Shown here piece after piece: positions 32,655 through 42,622 of a stretch of DNA of 64,000 nt (positions within the stretch are counted from its first letter, which is position 1; the number at the start of each line of letters is the position of its first letter). This stretch comes from Leptidea sinapis. Its lineage: Eukaryota > Arthropoda > Insecta > Lepidoptera > Pieridae. The notes beneath the pieces were generated by a model, which saw nothing but the letters and a program-made list of their open reading frames with translations, was not told where the DNA came from and made no database searches. Where the stretch lies: contig NC_066310.1 of NCBI RefSeq assembly GCF_905404315.1, positions 1,798,001-1,862,000 on the forward strand. Reading direction: 5' to 3'. The translations under genes were made by a program, and so were the position numbers.

Positions 32655-33970
32655 ATTAGATTTTATTTATTATATTAGATTACATAAATTCAAATTAGAT
32701 ACATAAAAATTCAATACTTATAAAAATGTAACCTTCACACGAAATCTAGTCTTGAAACAGACACAATTACACGCGTTTTAATCCTATAAAATGTGTTTTA
32801 TTTAAATCTTGACAACAATATATCGTATGTTCAGCCTTAACATTAGAACACAGCACATAAAGACCCTTGTGGCGTAATTGTATACCAATGCGGGAGAGAA
32901 GATACAAATGTAAATATATTTGTACAATACAGTGACAGTTGACTTCGCAAATAATTTAAGTCCATTTTAATTCATAACGTGAATGCGTGAATACGATACC
33001 AAGGTGGCTTCCGCTTTGTACTAAATACGTTTTATGGCGGATATCTGTTTCATTCCTTTTTCATTGTCTGTTTGTTTAATCAATGAATAATTCTCATATC
33101 TCTGTAATATAATTACTTAATGAAATAAATCGTAACCTTGCTGCGAAAACTCTTACACAACCTAAAATTATACACATCAATATATTACTTCATATCTATC
33201 GTTAAGCGTTTAATCTACCCAGTTAAGTTGAGTTAGTAAGTAACAACACGACCAGAAAAAATGTAAGAAACAAATGTGTTGACGGTTATGTATTAAATGG
33301 AAATAAATAACTAAATAAAAAATGTCTTTATAGATATATATCTATGGATCATGCATGGGTCGATATTGTAGTAATTGTCTTTGTCGATAATTGTAAAGAG
33401 AATATTTTCAGAGAACAAGTGGGAATACACCAATCCGAACTGTACAATACAGGTATTGTCTTAGCTGAATGCTTCACTTGGAATTACTGAAACAATTTAG
33501 CAAGTTTCAACCTTACCACAATGGTATTAAGGTTTCTCTGTCATCGGATAGCATAACAATGGTATCCACGTTGTAAATATAGAAAATTTAACCTTACACA
33601 TTTGTAATAAAGACGTGATCATTTGCAAATATGAATTGGTTTCGATTTGATACACTTGGGAAATTATGATAATACACGTTTGTGATACTTGGCAGCCATT
33701 TTGTAAGATAAAACGTTGTTTATTTGAAGCGATCGAATTTGGGAAATAGTTTTCTGAAACGTTGCCTTTTGATAACATGTTGAATTGGGTTTGGATTATT
33801 CTAACAATACTAGATTATAGGAACCAGTTTAAATGCTAAATACGTAATTTGGGAAGCATGAGTAGAAGGAAATAATGTTCCAATACTTTCTTTTATTAAG
33901 TTTATTTTTACCTCTATGTCCTAGAACTCTCTTTATAAAAGGCAACGAAATTGACAATTCTGATATTGCG
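32655..33970. other. mostly unannotated; Family-F end near 32755-32815
   Basis: 'cacaattacacgcgttttaa' and 'aatgtgttttatttaa' near 32760-32810 match the Family-F terminus. From 32820 to 33970 I see no gene or repeat. Confidence 0.4.
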
Positions 33971-33976
33971 TGAAGG

Positions 33977-34010
33977 ATATATTGCGTGCGTAAAGGAGCA
34001 CGCAATATAT
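33977..34010. repeat. perfect inverted repeat, 13-bp arms
   Basis: ATATATTGCGTGC (33977-33989), an 8-base loop and the exact reverse complement (33998-34010). A partial third copy 'atattgcgtg' lies just upstream at 33963-33972. Confidence 0.8.
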
Positions 34011-34192
34011 AATTATACCTCCATTTTTTAGTTGTCATTTTTAATTCTATTTCATTCATTTCATATCAGACGGAAATCACTGGTTGCCTCTGCACTGGGT
34101 TTCCTGGTGAGCGATCCAGAGGAATTTAATAAACTAAAGATGCCTCTTTGTTTCTGTATTTGGGACTGACACTGTAAATTTATAATAGGCAT

Positions 34193-34410
34193 GAAGAACA
34201 ATCTCATCATCATCATCATCAGCCGAAAGACGTCCACTGCTGGACAAAGGCCTCCCCCAAAGATTTCCACGACGATCGGTCCTGCGCTGCCCTCATCCAA
34301 CGTATTCCGGCGATCATGACCAGATCGTCGGTCCATTTAGGGGAGGGGGGCTACCAACACTGCGTCTTCCGGTACGTGGTCGCCATTCGAGGACTTTTCT
34401 GAAGAACAAT
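34193..34410 (-). mobile_element. RTE 3' fragment with 10-bp target-site duplication
   Basis: 34203-34400 is the terminal ~200 bases of the RTE (PPTRW/GRSGHDR...DEGSAG region, TGGACGTCTTTCGGCTGATGATGATG on the minus strand). GAAGAACAAT flanks it on both sides (34193-34202 and 34401-34410). This is a textbook 5'-truncated retroinsertion, with its (GAT)n tail at the left end. Confidence 0.88.
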
Positions 34411-34581
34411 GTATGTAATTATAATTAAAAATAAATAAATAAATGAAAATGAAATGAAATATAGTGAGTACCACATAGTTCGTTACGTGAATACCACTTA
34501 ACGAAAAAAGAAGAAGAGGAAGACAGTATAAATGATGGAAGGGTGATGTACGTAATATAACTGGCCCCTTGTGGTTTACCT

Positions 34582-34647
34582 ATGGCTCGAGATAGAAAGG
34601 AGTGGAAGATGCTAGAGGAGGCTTATGTCCAAAGACAAGCTGAATAG
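34582..34647 (+). mobile_element. C-terminus of another RTE subfamily
   Basis: MARDRKEWKMLEEAYVQRQAE and a stop fit the R-D-R--W-K-LEEAY-Q-Q ending of RTE proteins but differ from the main copies. The sequence before 34582 is too decayed to follow. The subfamily resembles that at 63760-64000. Confidence 0.5.
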
Positions 34648-34769
34648 TAAGCAAACTGGTGGCCAAATTATATTGTAATTTAAGACAATGTAATACAGCA
34701 ATATAGGCCATTATTATTACAGTAATTACCTCTCTGCCAGAAGCATAGGTAGGCAGAGATATATCCTTC

Positions 34770-34940
34770 TGTTTTTGAAGAGGAGATCAAGCGAGGTTAC
34801 AGGTCACCTAAATATAAGTGATCACCACCGCGCACAGGCTCCATAACACGAGACAAACAACAGCTTTAAACCGCCAGATTTCGTTCAAACTTCGTAGATT
34901 TATCGAGGAGCGATGACAATAAATTAATTTGATAAAATTA
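34770..34940 (-). mobile_element. LINE-B terminus next to a family C fragment
   Basis: 34775-34860 resembles the end of LINE-B ('gaggttacaggtcacc', 'taagtgatcaccaccgc'). 34862-34940 is family C reversed ('cagatttcgttcaaacttcg', 'tttatcgagga'). Confidence 0.5.
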
Positions 34941-34944
34941 TTCC

Positions 34945-35320
34945 ATTTTTCAATCAGCAAAATAAGATTTTTGGCTATTGGGTTTGAGGAATTGATGTTA
35001 CGATTAATTTCAAAGATTATCTTTTCGACCAAAGCGTGTTTCTTAAGTTTTTTGAACTACTATTATTAAATTTAGACGAGCTTTATTGAACGGTACTTAC
35101 AATGTACATATAAAACGTCATTGGGTACTCCTATTGCATAGAACTGGACGCAGCAAAAATTTCAAAAGTTATATCTTGAATTGAACTGAAAGAACGCGAA
35201 GATGAAAATGGGCGGCAGGGATCATGTAAACACACCACGTGATGACACCGACGGCAGAGGACACCGAAGTGACGTCATCACTCAACGACAAACAACTCTA
35301 TTTTCTATCATTCTGCATCA
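34945..35320. other. no gene recognised
   Basis: Contains a short frame at 35202-35384 without motif. Nothing supportable. Confidence 0.35.
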
Positions 35321-35418
35321 AATTCAAATTTTAATTCAAATATTTTATATTTTTATTAAAATGGGATTTAAAATTACTTGTTGAACGTCAAAAACATCGA
35401 CACCCATTCGAGAAAGTA

Positions 35419-35558
35419 TTTTTTTATGAAAATAATCCCTTATTTTCATAAAAAAATCGAGACGAGCATGTCGTTCAACTGAGCAGGGCCGCTCAGGATT
35501 TTTTACAATTCTTAGCGGCACTACAATTGCGCTCGGCACCTTGAGACATGAGACATAA
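35419..35558 (-). mobile_element. SINE-A fragment with a palindromic tail
   Basis: Tail, GACGAGCATGTCGTTCA, the hairpin arms (GGCCGCTCAGGA...TTAGCGGCAC) and the GACATAAG block are present, while the 5' half is absent. The tail end is duplicated head-to-head: TTTTTTTATGAAAATAA (35419-35435), TCCC, then the exact reverse complement (35440-35456). Confidence 0.75.
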
Positions 35559-35701
35559 GTATGCTTCAGACCTGAAATGGACGGGCGCAAGAAACTGAGC
35601 AGGGTTTTTATGTTATAAAATTATATATATAATTTCGTATCTTAATTTATGATATTGTAACCTTTATCACGAAAACGTTTTAAAACAATCTTTGTGAATT
35701 A

Positions 35702-36233
35702 CGTAACAAATTATATATATTTATTATTCAAACAAAACAAATCTTATAACTATATTTACAATACTACGACTACATAAAATTAAAACTATCATTACGTCGA
35801 AGCGTACCAAGAATACTGGCAGCATTACCGCGTTGGATAGCCAGGCTGATCCGTTGACCGAAATAGCTGCCAGCGTTTGGGTTTCCAGTAGCCTTATTGA
35901 GGCGCGAAGATAGTATTTTGAACATTCTCCGCGCCTCTGGGCTCCACGGGCCAAGTGTCTCGACACCAAACGGCACAAAGATGTATGACTCACTGAGACC
36001 AACATATTTGCGACGCTTGCTGTCTTCGGCAGTCGAAGCAGCAGCCCCAGCACCAACTGACGTAACTTGGACATGAGAAGGAGCCAGAGTGTCGACGCAA
36101 GTCGCGTCCCATACCAGCGCCCTTCCCCGTGCCCAAGCCACCAGCGTCATTTCATCAGGAGTCTTGCCATCGCGGCGGGTATATTAAGAGCGGCAAATGC
36201 CCTGCGGATGAATTCATTAATGCTGGCGTAACA
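35702..36233 (-). mobile_element. Family-W element with 7-bp target-site duplication
   Basis: CGTAACA at 35702-35708 and 36227-36233 brackets a 518-bp insert in LINE-D. On the minus strand one frame (36150 to 35770, 126 codons) reads MTLVAWARGRALVWDATCVDTLAPSHVQ, VGAGAAASTAEDSKRRKYVG, LSESYIFVPFGVETLGPWSP, RLNKATGNPNAGSYFGQRIS and LAIQRGNAASILGTLRR. Upstream, around 36226-36150, the frame extends toward a region giving 'ARRDGKTPDE'. The conserved W-D-A-T...D-T-L-A and E-x..K positions could suit a nuclease-like fold, but that is a guess. I recall similar C-terminal stretches in invertebrate element-encoded proteins and cannot verify this here. Neighbour copies: 12.0, 26.5, 48.7 kb. Confidence 0.72.
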
Positions 36234-36379
36234 TATTCGTTGTGTACATTTTCTGGGATCATGTTGTAAAACCATATACATCATACCAGTCTTCTGCCTC
36301 ACCACATCTGATCGTGAAATGTACGTTTAGGTCTAACTTTTGCAACACATTCCGTCCCCGTTTTGTTTATAAATTTGTG

Positions 36380-36452
36380 TTTCAGTTCCACAGCGTTGCC
36401 TTTTCTGTCACGCAGAAGTAATGTGCAAGTGTTTTGGCTTGAAGAAGTATGT
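36380..36452 (+). mobile_element. SINE-A fragment, strongly diverged
   Basis: 'cagaagtaatgtgcaagtg' and 'tttggcttgaag' line up with GCAGTAATGTGTAAGCATTA...TTTCGGTCTGAAG of SINE-A. No other part is found. Confidence 0.4.
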
Positions 36453-36654
36453 TGCAGTATAAACTAGAAAATACTGCAACCAGGGACTAGAGACAGACAC
36501 TGGACACGCTTGTAAGATTGTGAGAAACAGCACATTAACATTTTATTTTATTTTTACAAAATATAACACACAATACTTAATGAAATTGTATGAAAATGTT
36601 TGAAATTCAACTAAAACTGCGTCATAATTCACCGGAATTCGGATTATTAAATAA

Positions 36655-36905
36655 AAATTAACAAAAAAACAACCGACCTCAAAAACACTATTCCAAAACA
36701 ATAGATATATGCACTAAAAAGTATAAAAATAATTGCGTATTTTTATACAATCTAATTAATTAATCTAATTCTAGTTACGATTATTGTTATTTTTGGAATT
36801 GGTGTCCTTCCGCCGCAACCCGCTCTCGCCTCTCGCCTTCTCACGACTCACGCACTCACGCAGTGTCATTCAAATCGCGAGTGTAAGACGTAGCTTGTCA
36901 CGCAC
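36655..36905 (+). mobile_element. Family-F repeat with GC-rich core
   Basis: 'aacaaccgacctcaaaaaca', 'aatagatatatgcactaaaa', 'gcgtatttttatacaatcta', 'taattctagttacgattatt' and then the core 'cgctctcgcctctcgccttc'. The core's reverse complement is in the 32445-32515 copy. The right-hand end is lost. Confidence 0.6.
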
Positions 36906-36941
36906 ACTAAACTTATAATTCTGGCCTGTTTCTATCGGTTG

Positions 36942-37001
36942 TCTAGAATCTAGATATAAATTATGTAGATTCTATCTAGATTCTAGATATAAATTATGTA
37001 T
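36942..37001. repeat. short tandem duplication, ~34-bp unit
   Basis: 'tctagatataaattatgta' occurs twice in direct orientation (36951-36969 and 36983-37001) with TCTAGAWTCTAGA palindromic edges. Confidence 0.7.
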
Positions 37002-37194
37002 TATTAGCATTGTGTGTCTCAAAGTGACATGCGCAATTACTGCTCAGAATTATAAGAAGCACTACACTGTAATCGACAAAGCTTATCACCAACCATCAAG
37101 TGAAAGTCTTGCTCTTGTCGTCAATATTTCTTTTAAAAATAAGGTCTATCTACCACAGATCTTACCATCATCTAAAAACTGTACATGGCAATTT

Positions 37195-37503
37195 TTCTTT
37201 TATGAAAATAAGAAACGAGACGAGAGACGTTCAGCTGATGATTGATACGCCCTGCCCATTACAATGCAGTGCCGCTCAGGATTCTTGAAAAACCCAAAAA
37301 TTCTGAGCGGCTCTATAATTGTGCTCGTCACCTTGAGACGTAAGATGTTAAGTCTCATTTGCCCTGTAATTTCACTAGCTGCGGCGCCCTTCAGATCGAA
37401 ACACAGTAATGTTTACACATTACTGCTTCACGGCAGAAATTGGTGCCGTTGTGGTTCCCATAATCTAGCCGGCATCCTGTGCAAAGGAGCCTCCCACTGG
37501 TGA
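37195..37503 (-). mobile_element. SINE-A, full length
   Basis: Near-consensus copy. Arms GTGCCGCTCAGGATTC / AATTCTGAGCGGC at 37269-37312; second pair CAGTAATG/CATTACTG around 37405-37427. Ends 'aaaggagcctcccactgg' at ~37501. Confidence 0.9.
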
Positions 37504-37619
37504 AGTGGAAGTAATTATAGGTCTGAAAGAGTAATATTTATTACATTGTTTCTATAAATTACGATTGTTATTCGTTCTACTATTTCACAACTGTTTTACT
37601 ATTGCTATTATTTTAATAT

Positions 37620-37668
37620 AAAATTGGATTTAAGTCACTTATTTGAACGTCAATAACTACCACGCAAT
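37620..37668 (-). mobile_element. LINE-D 3' terminus fragment
   Basis: 'ggatttaagtcacttatttg' and 'aacgtcaataactaccac' match the last part of LINE-D. Confidence 0.45.
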
Positions 37669-37764
37669 CGAAATTTTTCAACTTTTGACAGACAGTCGCT
37701 AAAATGCATTTAATTTTGCATTGATTGCATTAAAATTATTTGGAAGAGGCTCAACGTGTAAAGA

Positions 37765-37885
37765 TTTATTTAGAAGATTTGTAAGAGTTTCTTGCCACTA
37801 CTTCTCATTAAACCTCAACGTTGCCGAAGTCGTGATGAATGCTAAAATTTGACATTCTTACTTCAGTGTATGTATTTTAATTTGA
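37765..37885 (+). mobile_element. LINE-G 3' end
   Basis: 'gagtttcttgccactacttc', 'tcattaaacctcaacg', 'aaatttgacattct', as in 47575-47735 and 51585-51735. Confidence 0.55.
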
Positions 37886-37889
37886 TTTA

Positions 37890-38136
37890 AATCTAATATA
37901 ACATAATATTATTCTCAGTTTTCTATATCATTCGTAAGTCGAACATAATTGTCGCTGCCGATATTAATACAATATTTGTGCTGCAGAGAGAGCTATACGC
38001 GCTATTTATAAAGAATCAATATATTCTTGATAATGTAATGTATGTTCATAGGCACATAATAGGCACATAGGAACAGATATAAACTTATAAAGTAAGTACT
38101 ACTCGGCTAAGTTGAGTTAGTAAGTCATTTGTGGTC
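37890..38136. other. no feature recognised
   Basis: AT-rich; 'cggctaagttgagttagtaag' (~38104) is also found at ~33217 ('cagttaagttgagttagtaa'), a short shared phrase of unknown meaning. Confidence 0.35.
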
Positions 38137-38320
38137 ATGTATATGCTTTTACAACAAGATCCCAGAAAATTTTCAAAACAAATGTATTACGTTATTCAAA
38201 AGAATTATTAAAAAACGTTTGTGTGGTTACGGTTACTATAGCATAAATGACTTTCATAATGATACCACAGATTGGGAATGGAGTGACCGCCCTCACGCTA
38301 TTAAATAATAAGTTGATAAT
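38137..38320 (+). mobile_element. LINE-D C-terminal fragment
   Basis: The DNA from 'gtatatgcttttacaacaag' to 'gaccgccctcacgctattaa' matches 48175-48325 closely but has an extra 'atgtattacgttattcaaaag' (retained also in the 23.7 kb copy). The frame gives IVKKRLCGYGYYSINDFHND and DWEWSDRPHAIK to a stop. Confidence 0.68.
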
Positions 38321-38785
38321 GGCTACTAGATGCTTTAACGATACTTACATTAACGTAGGACCAAATTTGTACCAGCCTATTTAATGCCAATATAAATAAT
38401 TAATGAATACTGTTATATTGCACTCAACATATTACCACAAGCTAAAGTACTATATAAATAAGAGAGGAACCAGACTATGTAATTAAAATATAATCGTTTG
38501 GGAGTGGGCCATGCGTGAAGCTATCAAAACCTGTGAACAAAACCAATCGATCTACAACTTTCTGTGTGAATTTCAGCTCAGCGGACATATTAAGAAGCCT
38601 GTACACTGCACGACGATAATATTATATATTAAAAGCTGCCTACTAAGACTTGGCCCAAAAAAAAATAAGTTTGTGTAGAGATCCAACCGCTGAATCAGAT
38701 TTTGAGAACAAATTTATAAATTTCCAAAAATACGCCCTGTGGCGTCATCAGCTATCTGCTAGAGAAGGTATCGTCAGAATATCTA
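38321..38785. other. no gene recognised
   Basis: AT-rich, without matches elsewhere in the window. Confidence 0.35.
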
Positions 38786-38787
38786 CT

Positions 38788-39045
38788 GTTTTTTTTTATG
38801 GAATAGGAGGATGAACGAGCGTACAGGTCTCCTGTTTTTAAGTGATCACCGCCGTCCACAATCTCTTGCAACACCATAGGAATCACAGGAGCGTTGCCGG
38901 CCTTTAAGGAAGGTGTACGTGCTTTTTTTGAAGGTACCCAAGTCGTATCGTCCCGGAAACACCGCACAAGGAAGCTCATTCCACAGCTTTGGAGTATGTG
39001 GAAGAAAGCTCCTTGAAAACCGCACTGTGGAGGACCGCCGTTTCA
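38788..39045 (-). mobile_element. LINE-B 3' end, truncated
   Basis: From TTTTTTTTTATGGAATAGGAGG to CCGCACTGTGGAGGACCGCC, very close to 16250-16495. Minus-strand coding sequence is present for the last ~60 residues only. It ends abruptly at ~39040, a 5' truncation. Confidence 0.72.
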
Positions 39046-40385
39046 GAGATAAGTCGGAAATGACAGACAGGCAGGCAAAACATTCAGTATTTAATTCTGG
39101 TATCTAAGTACAATGCACGATCATAATCTGTTTTTTTATTAATATTAAAAATTGTTAAATTTTTTTATTATATTTTTATGAAGAACAAAAAATGTAATGT
39201 CAGAAAGTCAAGTCAAATTAAACTCATTTAATTGTGAGTCACAATGCATTTCGCATAATTGGTTAATGGGTGTCATAAAACTATCAAGTTACAGATCCTC
39301 TTAGGCATAACGATAGCAAAAAAGTAGTTAGTTAGTCACCAGTTTATTGTAATGGGCAGGGCGTATCAATTAATGGTACACAGTAAGGAATATATCACTG
39401 ACTACAGCGACGTATAATAAACTATTTGCGGAATTATAATGCTGTTTTCCTAACCTTATTAGTTTACTCAGGGTTCTTAAAGGTGTATTAATTATTCCAT
39501 CATGTACTTTCTTGAAGGCTTCAACGTGCGATAATGATGAATTCCAACGTAAGCAAGGCAAGCTAAGCAACACGTAGTAAGCAAAAACAATCGCTTCTAC
39601 ATCATGTTCCCCGTGTATAATCACTGCTAAAAGCTATGCCCGGGGCTTCTCATTAAATTTCAGTATTACAGTTAATACGACGCTGCGTCTGACGTAAATA
39701 ACATATTGTGTTAAACCACTTTATGTATGTTACAGTTTCACTCATAATTATATTTAATTAATTTACGCGGATATGTTATTGTGTGGCGAATTGAAATGGC
39801 GGTAATTAGAGGGAGTGGCCGCGCTGTGATTATAAGGGAAAGAAAATCACAGGAAAATGGGGTGCAATATGTCGTTATTTTCCGGGTAGACTTCTGAAGA
39901 GGTTTTAATGGATATAATAGGATATAATGACTTTCATTTTTGAGAATACCGTATAATAGGAAATTATTTATTAATTGGTCCGTAGTAAAATATTATTTGG
40001 TATTTTTTCGAATTCTATGTATCTACTTAAATATTATTATTATTATTATAAGGATTTTTACTAGCATGACTGGAATGACTGTTTGAAGAAGAATTGATAT
40101 TTTGGGAATAACTCGGTAAACATATTTTAAATAGAATTAAATTTTTTATTAAGAAATAAACAATAATTCATGCTGAGTTTCTTGCGATCACTTATCTGTT
40201 AAGCAAGAAAGTAGCAGTTCGAAACAGTATGTATATTACGCGATACGCTATGCCATACAACGAATTGCACTACAACTTAACTTTGAGTATCACTGCTGCT
40301 GAGTATGAACAACTGAGTATGATTGATAAACAGATGATAATGATTTTAAAAGTTAATTGAGTCGGCCATTTGCTTTTTCTGTCAC
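39046..40385. other. no gene; SINE-A scrap at about 39345-39375
   Basis: 'attgtaatgggcagggcgta' and 'tcaatta' (39348-39374) is a 27-base piece of SINE-A. The remainder is AT-rich, with (ATT)n near 40034-40050, and contains no supportable gene. Confidence 0.4.
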
Positions 40386-40389
40386 AAGT

Positions 40390-41215
40390 CGTAAACTCAT
40401 GATTTCCTCGACTCGACTCAACCTCACTGAAGGGTTTTCATATTCACAGTTGTCATTTTTGTTCTTACACATTCCTCACTCGAGGTGAGTTTGAGTCGAG
40501 GAACCAACTGTCAAATGTAAGGTTGATCGCCATCTACCTTGAGGAAGTTTATGAGTGATTGTTAGCTACAAAAGACATTACTTCATTAATTTTTTATAAT
40601 GTCTTTCGAAAGTTTTATTGAATATATGTACGATAGTCCTTACGACAACTTATCGCGACGATATTTACGAGATGCAGAAAATCCGATGGAAATTTATGAT
40701 GAAAATGAATTTCGAATAAGATTCCGCTTCACCAAAGATATTGTGGCAAGCTTTTTGTTACCCCTGCTGTTCCAAAATACTGGAGACAGCAATCGTGGAT
40801 ACAAATGGGAACAAAATATTTTCTTGTCCAGGCCACCCACTTCACAAATATCACAGTATTTTTTGCGCAAAACATGGGGTTGGTTTTCAAGTGCATTTAA
40901 GGAATTCGAATAACGTTAAAGCTGCGTTAAAATTTGTTTATTTATGTATTCGCTTTCATTTGACACTTCACTACTGACTTGACAAAAGAAGTTGAAAGCC
41001 ACAGATAAAAAATTGTCAATAAAAGGTTAGCATTCCTCCAAACGATGACGTAATTCATGAGTTTTACCTCGACTCACACTCATTCGAGGATCCTCATGAA
41101 TTCCTCAAACTGACAACTATGAATACCAAACTTGAGGTCCTTTCAAGTCATTCCTTGAGGCCTCCTCGTCTGAGTTCGAGTCGAGGGACTTTCGAGGTTA
41201 GGACTTAGAATATGG
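40390..41215 (+). mobile_element. PIF/Harbinger-like DNA transposon, internally deleted
   Basis: Long imperfect terminal inverted repeats: left 40400-40505 and right 41055-41200 share, in inverted order, 'ctcgactcgactcaa', 'ttcatattcacagttgtca' and 'gagtttgagtcgagg'. Each end also contains its own inverted pair, so it can fold into a hairpin. Between them is the pseudogene at 40599-40913. Exact ends and the 3-bp duplication could not be fixed. Confidence 0.6.
40599..40913 (+). pseudogene. Harbinger transposase-like N-terminal fragment
   Basis: ATG at 40599; 104 codons. Residues 17-50 (NLSRRYLRDAENPMEIYDEN, EFRIRFRFTKDIV) match the pattern R-x-Y-R/xDxxNPx-x-YxDxEFxxRFRxSKxTV at the start of HARBI1-like transposases. 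The next part (LLPLLFQNTGDSNRG) fits LLP-L...TxRG with changes. After about residue 67 the similarity stops and the frame ends early. The DDE catalytic domain is absent, whereas full proteins of this family are several hundred residues. It is therefore a broken gene in a deleted element. Its surrounding inverted repeats support the assignment. Confidence 0.6.
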
Positions 41216-41635
41216 GTGTTAGTCCGATAGTAAATAACCAAGTACCGTTAAAACTGTGATTAATGAAATAATTCATTCGAATAAAATAGATACAAATTTT
41301 GCATCAGAATTCAAATTCTGTAATACAAAATTTGACGTACTGCGTTGCAGCGCTAAACAATAAATTGAGTGAATTTAGAATGAATAGAGAGCCGCAAATA
41401 TTTTGGCCATAGTTAATACAAACTGCGGAATGTAAACCAACAAACATTTTAATTACGGCGCCCGCATCGCTTCCGGTCAAATAATATTTGCTTATGTTGA
41501 ATTTCACTTCAAAACAAATCAAATAAGTACCTACTTGTTTTGGCAGAATACATACAAATGATTTTAGATTACTTAGCTATAGTTTTGGGCGTAGGTTTCT
41601 ACAACTATTACACTCACTTCTGGCTTCTTTTGTTG
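41216..41635. other. no gene recognised
   Basis: AT-rich, no match found. Confidence 0.35.
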
Positions 41636-41705
41636 CTGTGAAGCATTCATGTGTTCAGGGTTGAAGGGTGCCTTAGCCAGTGGAATTACTGCGATAACTT
41701 AACAT
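41636..41705 (+). mobile_element. SINE-A fragment
   Basis: 'tgtgaagcattcatgtgttc', 'gaagggtgccttagccagtg', 'gaattactgcgataacttaa' match the middle of SINE-A with divergence. It ends where the LINE fragment begins. Confidence 0.5.
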
Positions 41706-42300
41706 ATTATGCCTCTCACTAACGAGCAATCAATCGGATGGACAAGGGCTGACTTCCATGAGTCAGTTTTCTCACTGAACTCTGAGTCTAGAGCTCTGAC
41801 ACAGGGGTATTTTTCCGTTGTCGTCAAGAGTCGAGTTGGAGGCAAAAAGAGCGCACAGAAGATCGGCTTGCTCTTTTGCCGTATAGGCCAGGGTGTCATT
41901 TCTCATGTGCAACGGCGGCAGGGACGGCTGTTTGAAGTTACCAAGAGCAGCTTTCGACAACGATCAGAACTTGTGTGTTTTGGTCGGGTAACTGGAAAGC
42001 TGCTCACTGATTTTGAAGACGTGCCTCGATTTCGCACGGGCGGTTTGCCGTTTATAAAATCTGAAGGCATGGTTAAAGTTCCTCTTTAGAACTTTGCAGT
42101 TCGGATCCTTTGCCTCCAGCGCCGCAACCCCAGTTCTATAAACATGTTTTTTGTAATCTGATGCTTCTTTAAATGACGCATCGAACCAGGGCTGTGATCT
42201 GCCACCGATCGGTACTACAGAGCTTGGTATAAAATATCCATGCCCTGTAGTATCACATCAGCTACTGTAACGTCGCAGACAGAGGGATCATCCGAAGGGA
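41690..42300 (-). mobile_element. LINE fragment from between endonuclease and reverse transcriptase
   Basis: The minus strand from ~42240 down reads FIPSSVVPIGGRSQPWFDAS, FKEASDYKKHVYRTGVAALE, KRNFNHAFRFYKRQTARAKS, then SLSKAALGNFKQPSLPPLHM and LAYTAKEQADLLCALFASNS with a stop or two and one frame slip. This linker ('W-S-K...PPL...G....A-KA-LL---FA-NS') precedes the RT domain in R1/Jockey-type polyproteins. RT itself is absent. The plus-strand frame at 41709-42089 is a shadow of it. Confidence 0.62.
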
Positions 42301-42555
42301 AACAAACCTTGCTCCAAGGGTAGGATGCAAAAAAGGAACGCATCCTATCCTAATCTGCTGACATTTGGTAGGATTATAATACGTATCACTCATAAATTCT
42401 CTTGACATTTTAATTTTGTATAGAGTTTGAAGCACTACTCTCATTATTTGAAGTCACTCCTCAAATCCACGACATCATCAATCGTGATACAATATATTCT
42501 TGTTAGGTTGCGTGTCCAGTAGTTAATTCGTTCCAGCCAATGATATATTATTATG
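42301..42555. other. no gene recognised
   Basis: No match or frame supports a call. Confidence 0.35.
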
Positions 42556-42558
42556 TAC

Positions 42559-42622
42559 AAATGAAATGAAACGAAACGAAACGAAACGAAACGAAACGAA
42601 ACGAAACGAAATGAAATGAAAT
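42559..42622. repeat. (GAAAC)n pentanucleotide microsatellite
   Basis: About eleven to twelve units, mostly GAAAC, with GAAAT at both ends. Confidence 0.92.

Larger units (their letters stand above)
35322..36290 (-). mobile_element. LINE-D 3' end, split by SINE-A and Family-W
   Basis: Pieces at 35325-35415 ((ATTTGA)n end and UTR), 35560-35705 ('gggcgcaagaaactgagcag', 'taacctttatcacgaaaacg') and 36234-36290 ('attttctgggatcatgttgt', 'aaaccatatacat') are consecutive parts of LINE-D. The two gaps are filled by a SINE-A piece (35419-35558) and a Family-W element (35709-36226). Coding sequence is badly decayed. Confidence 0.7.

Noticed and set aside
41709..42089. 126-codon plus-strand frame
   Set aside because: Antisense shadow of the LINE linker region coded on the minus strand; the minus-strand peptide matches a known type, this one does not.
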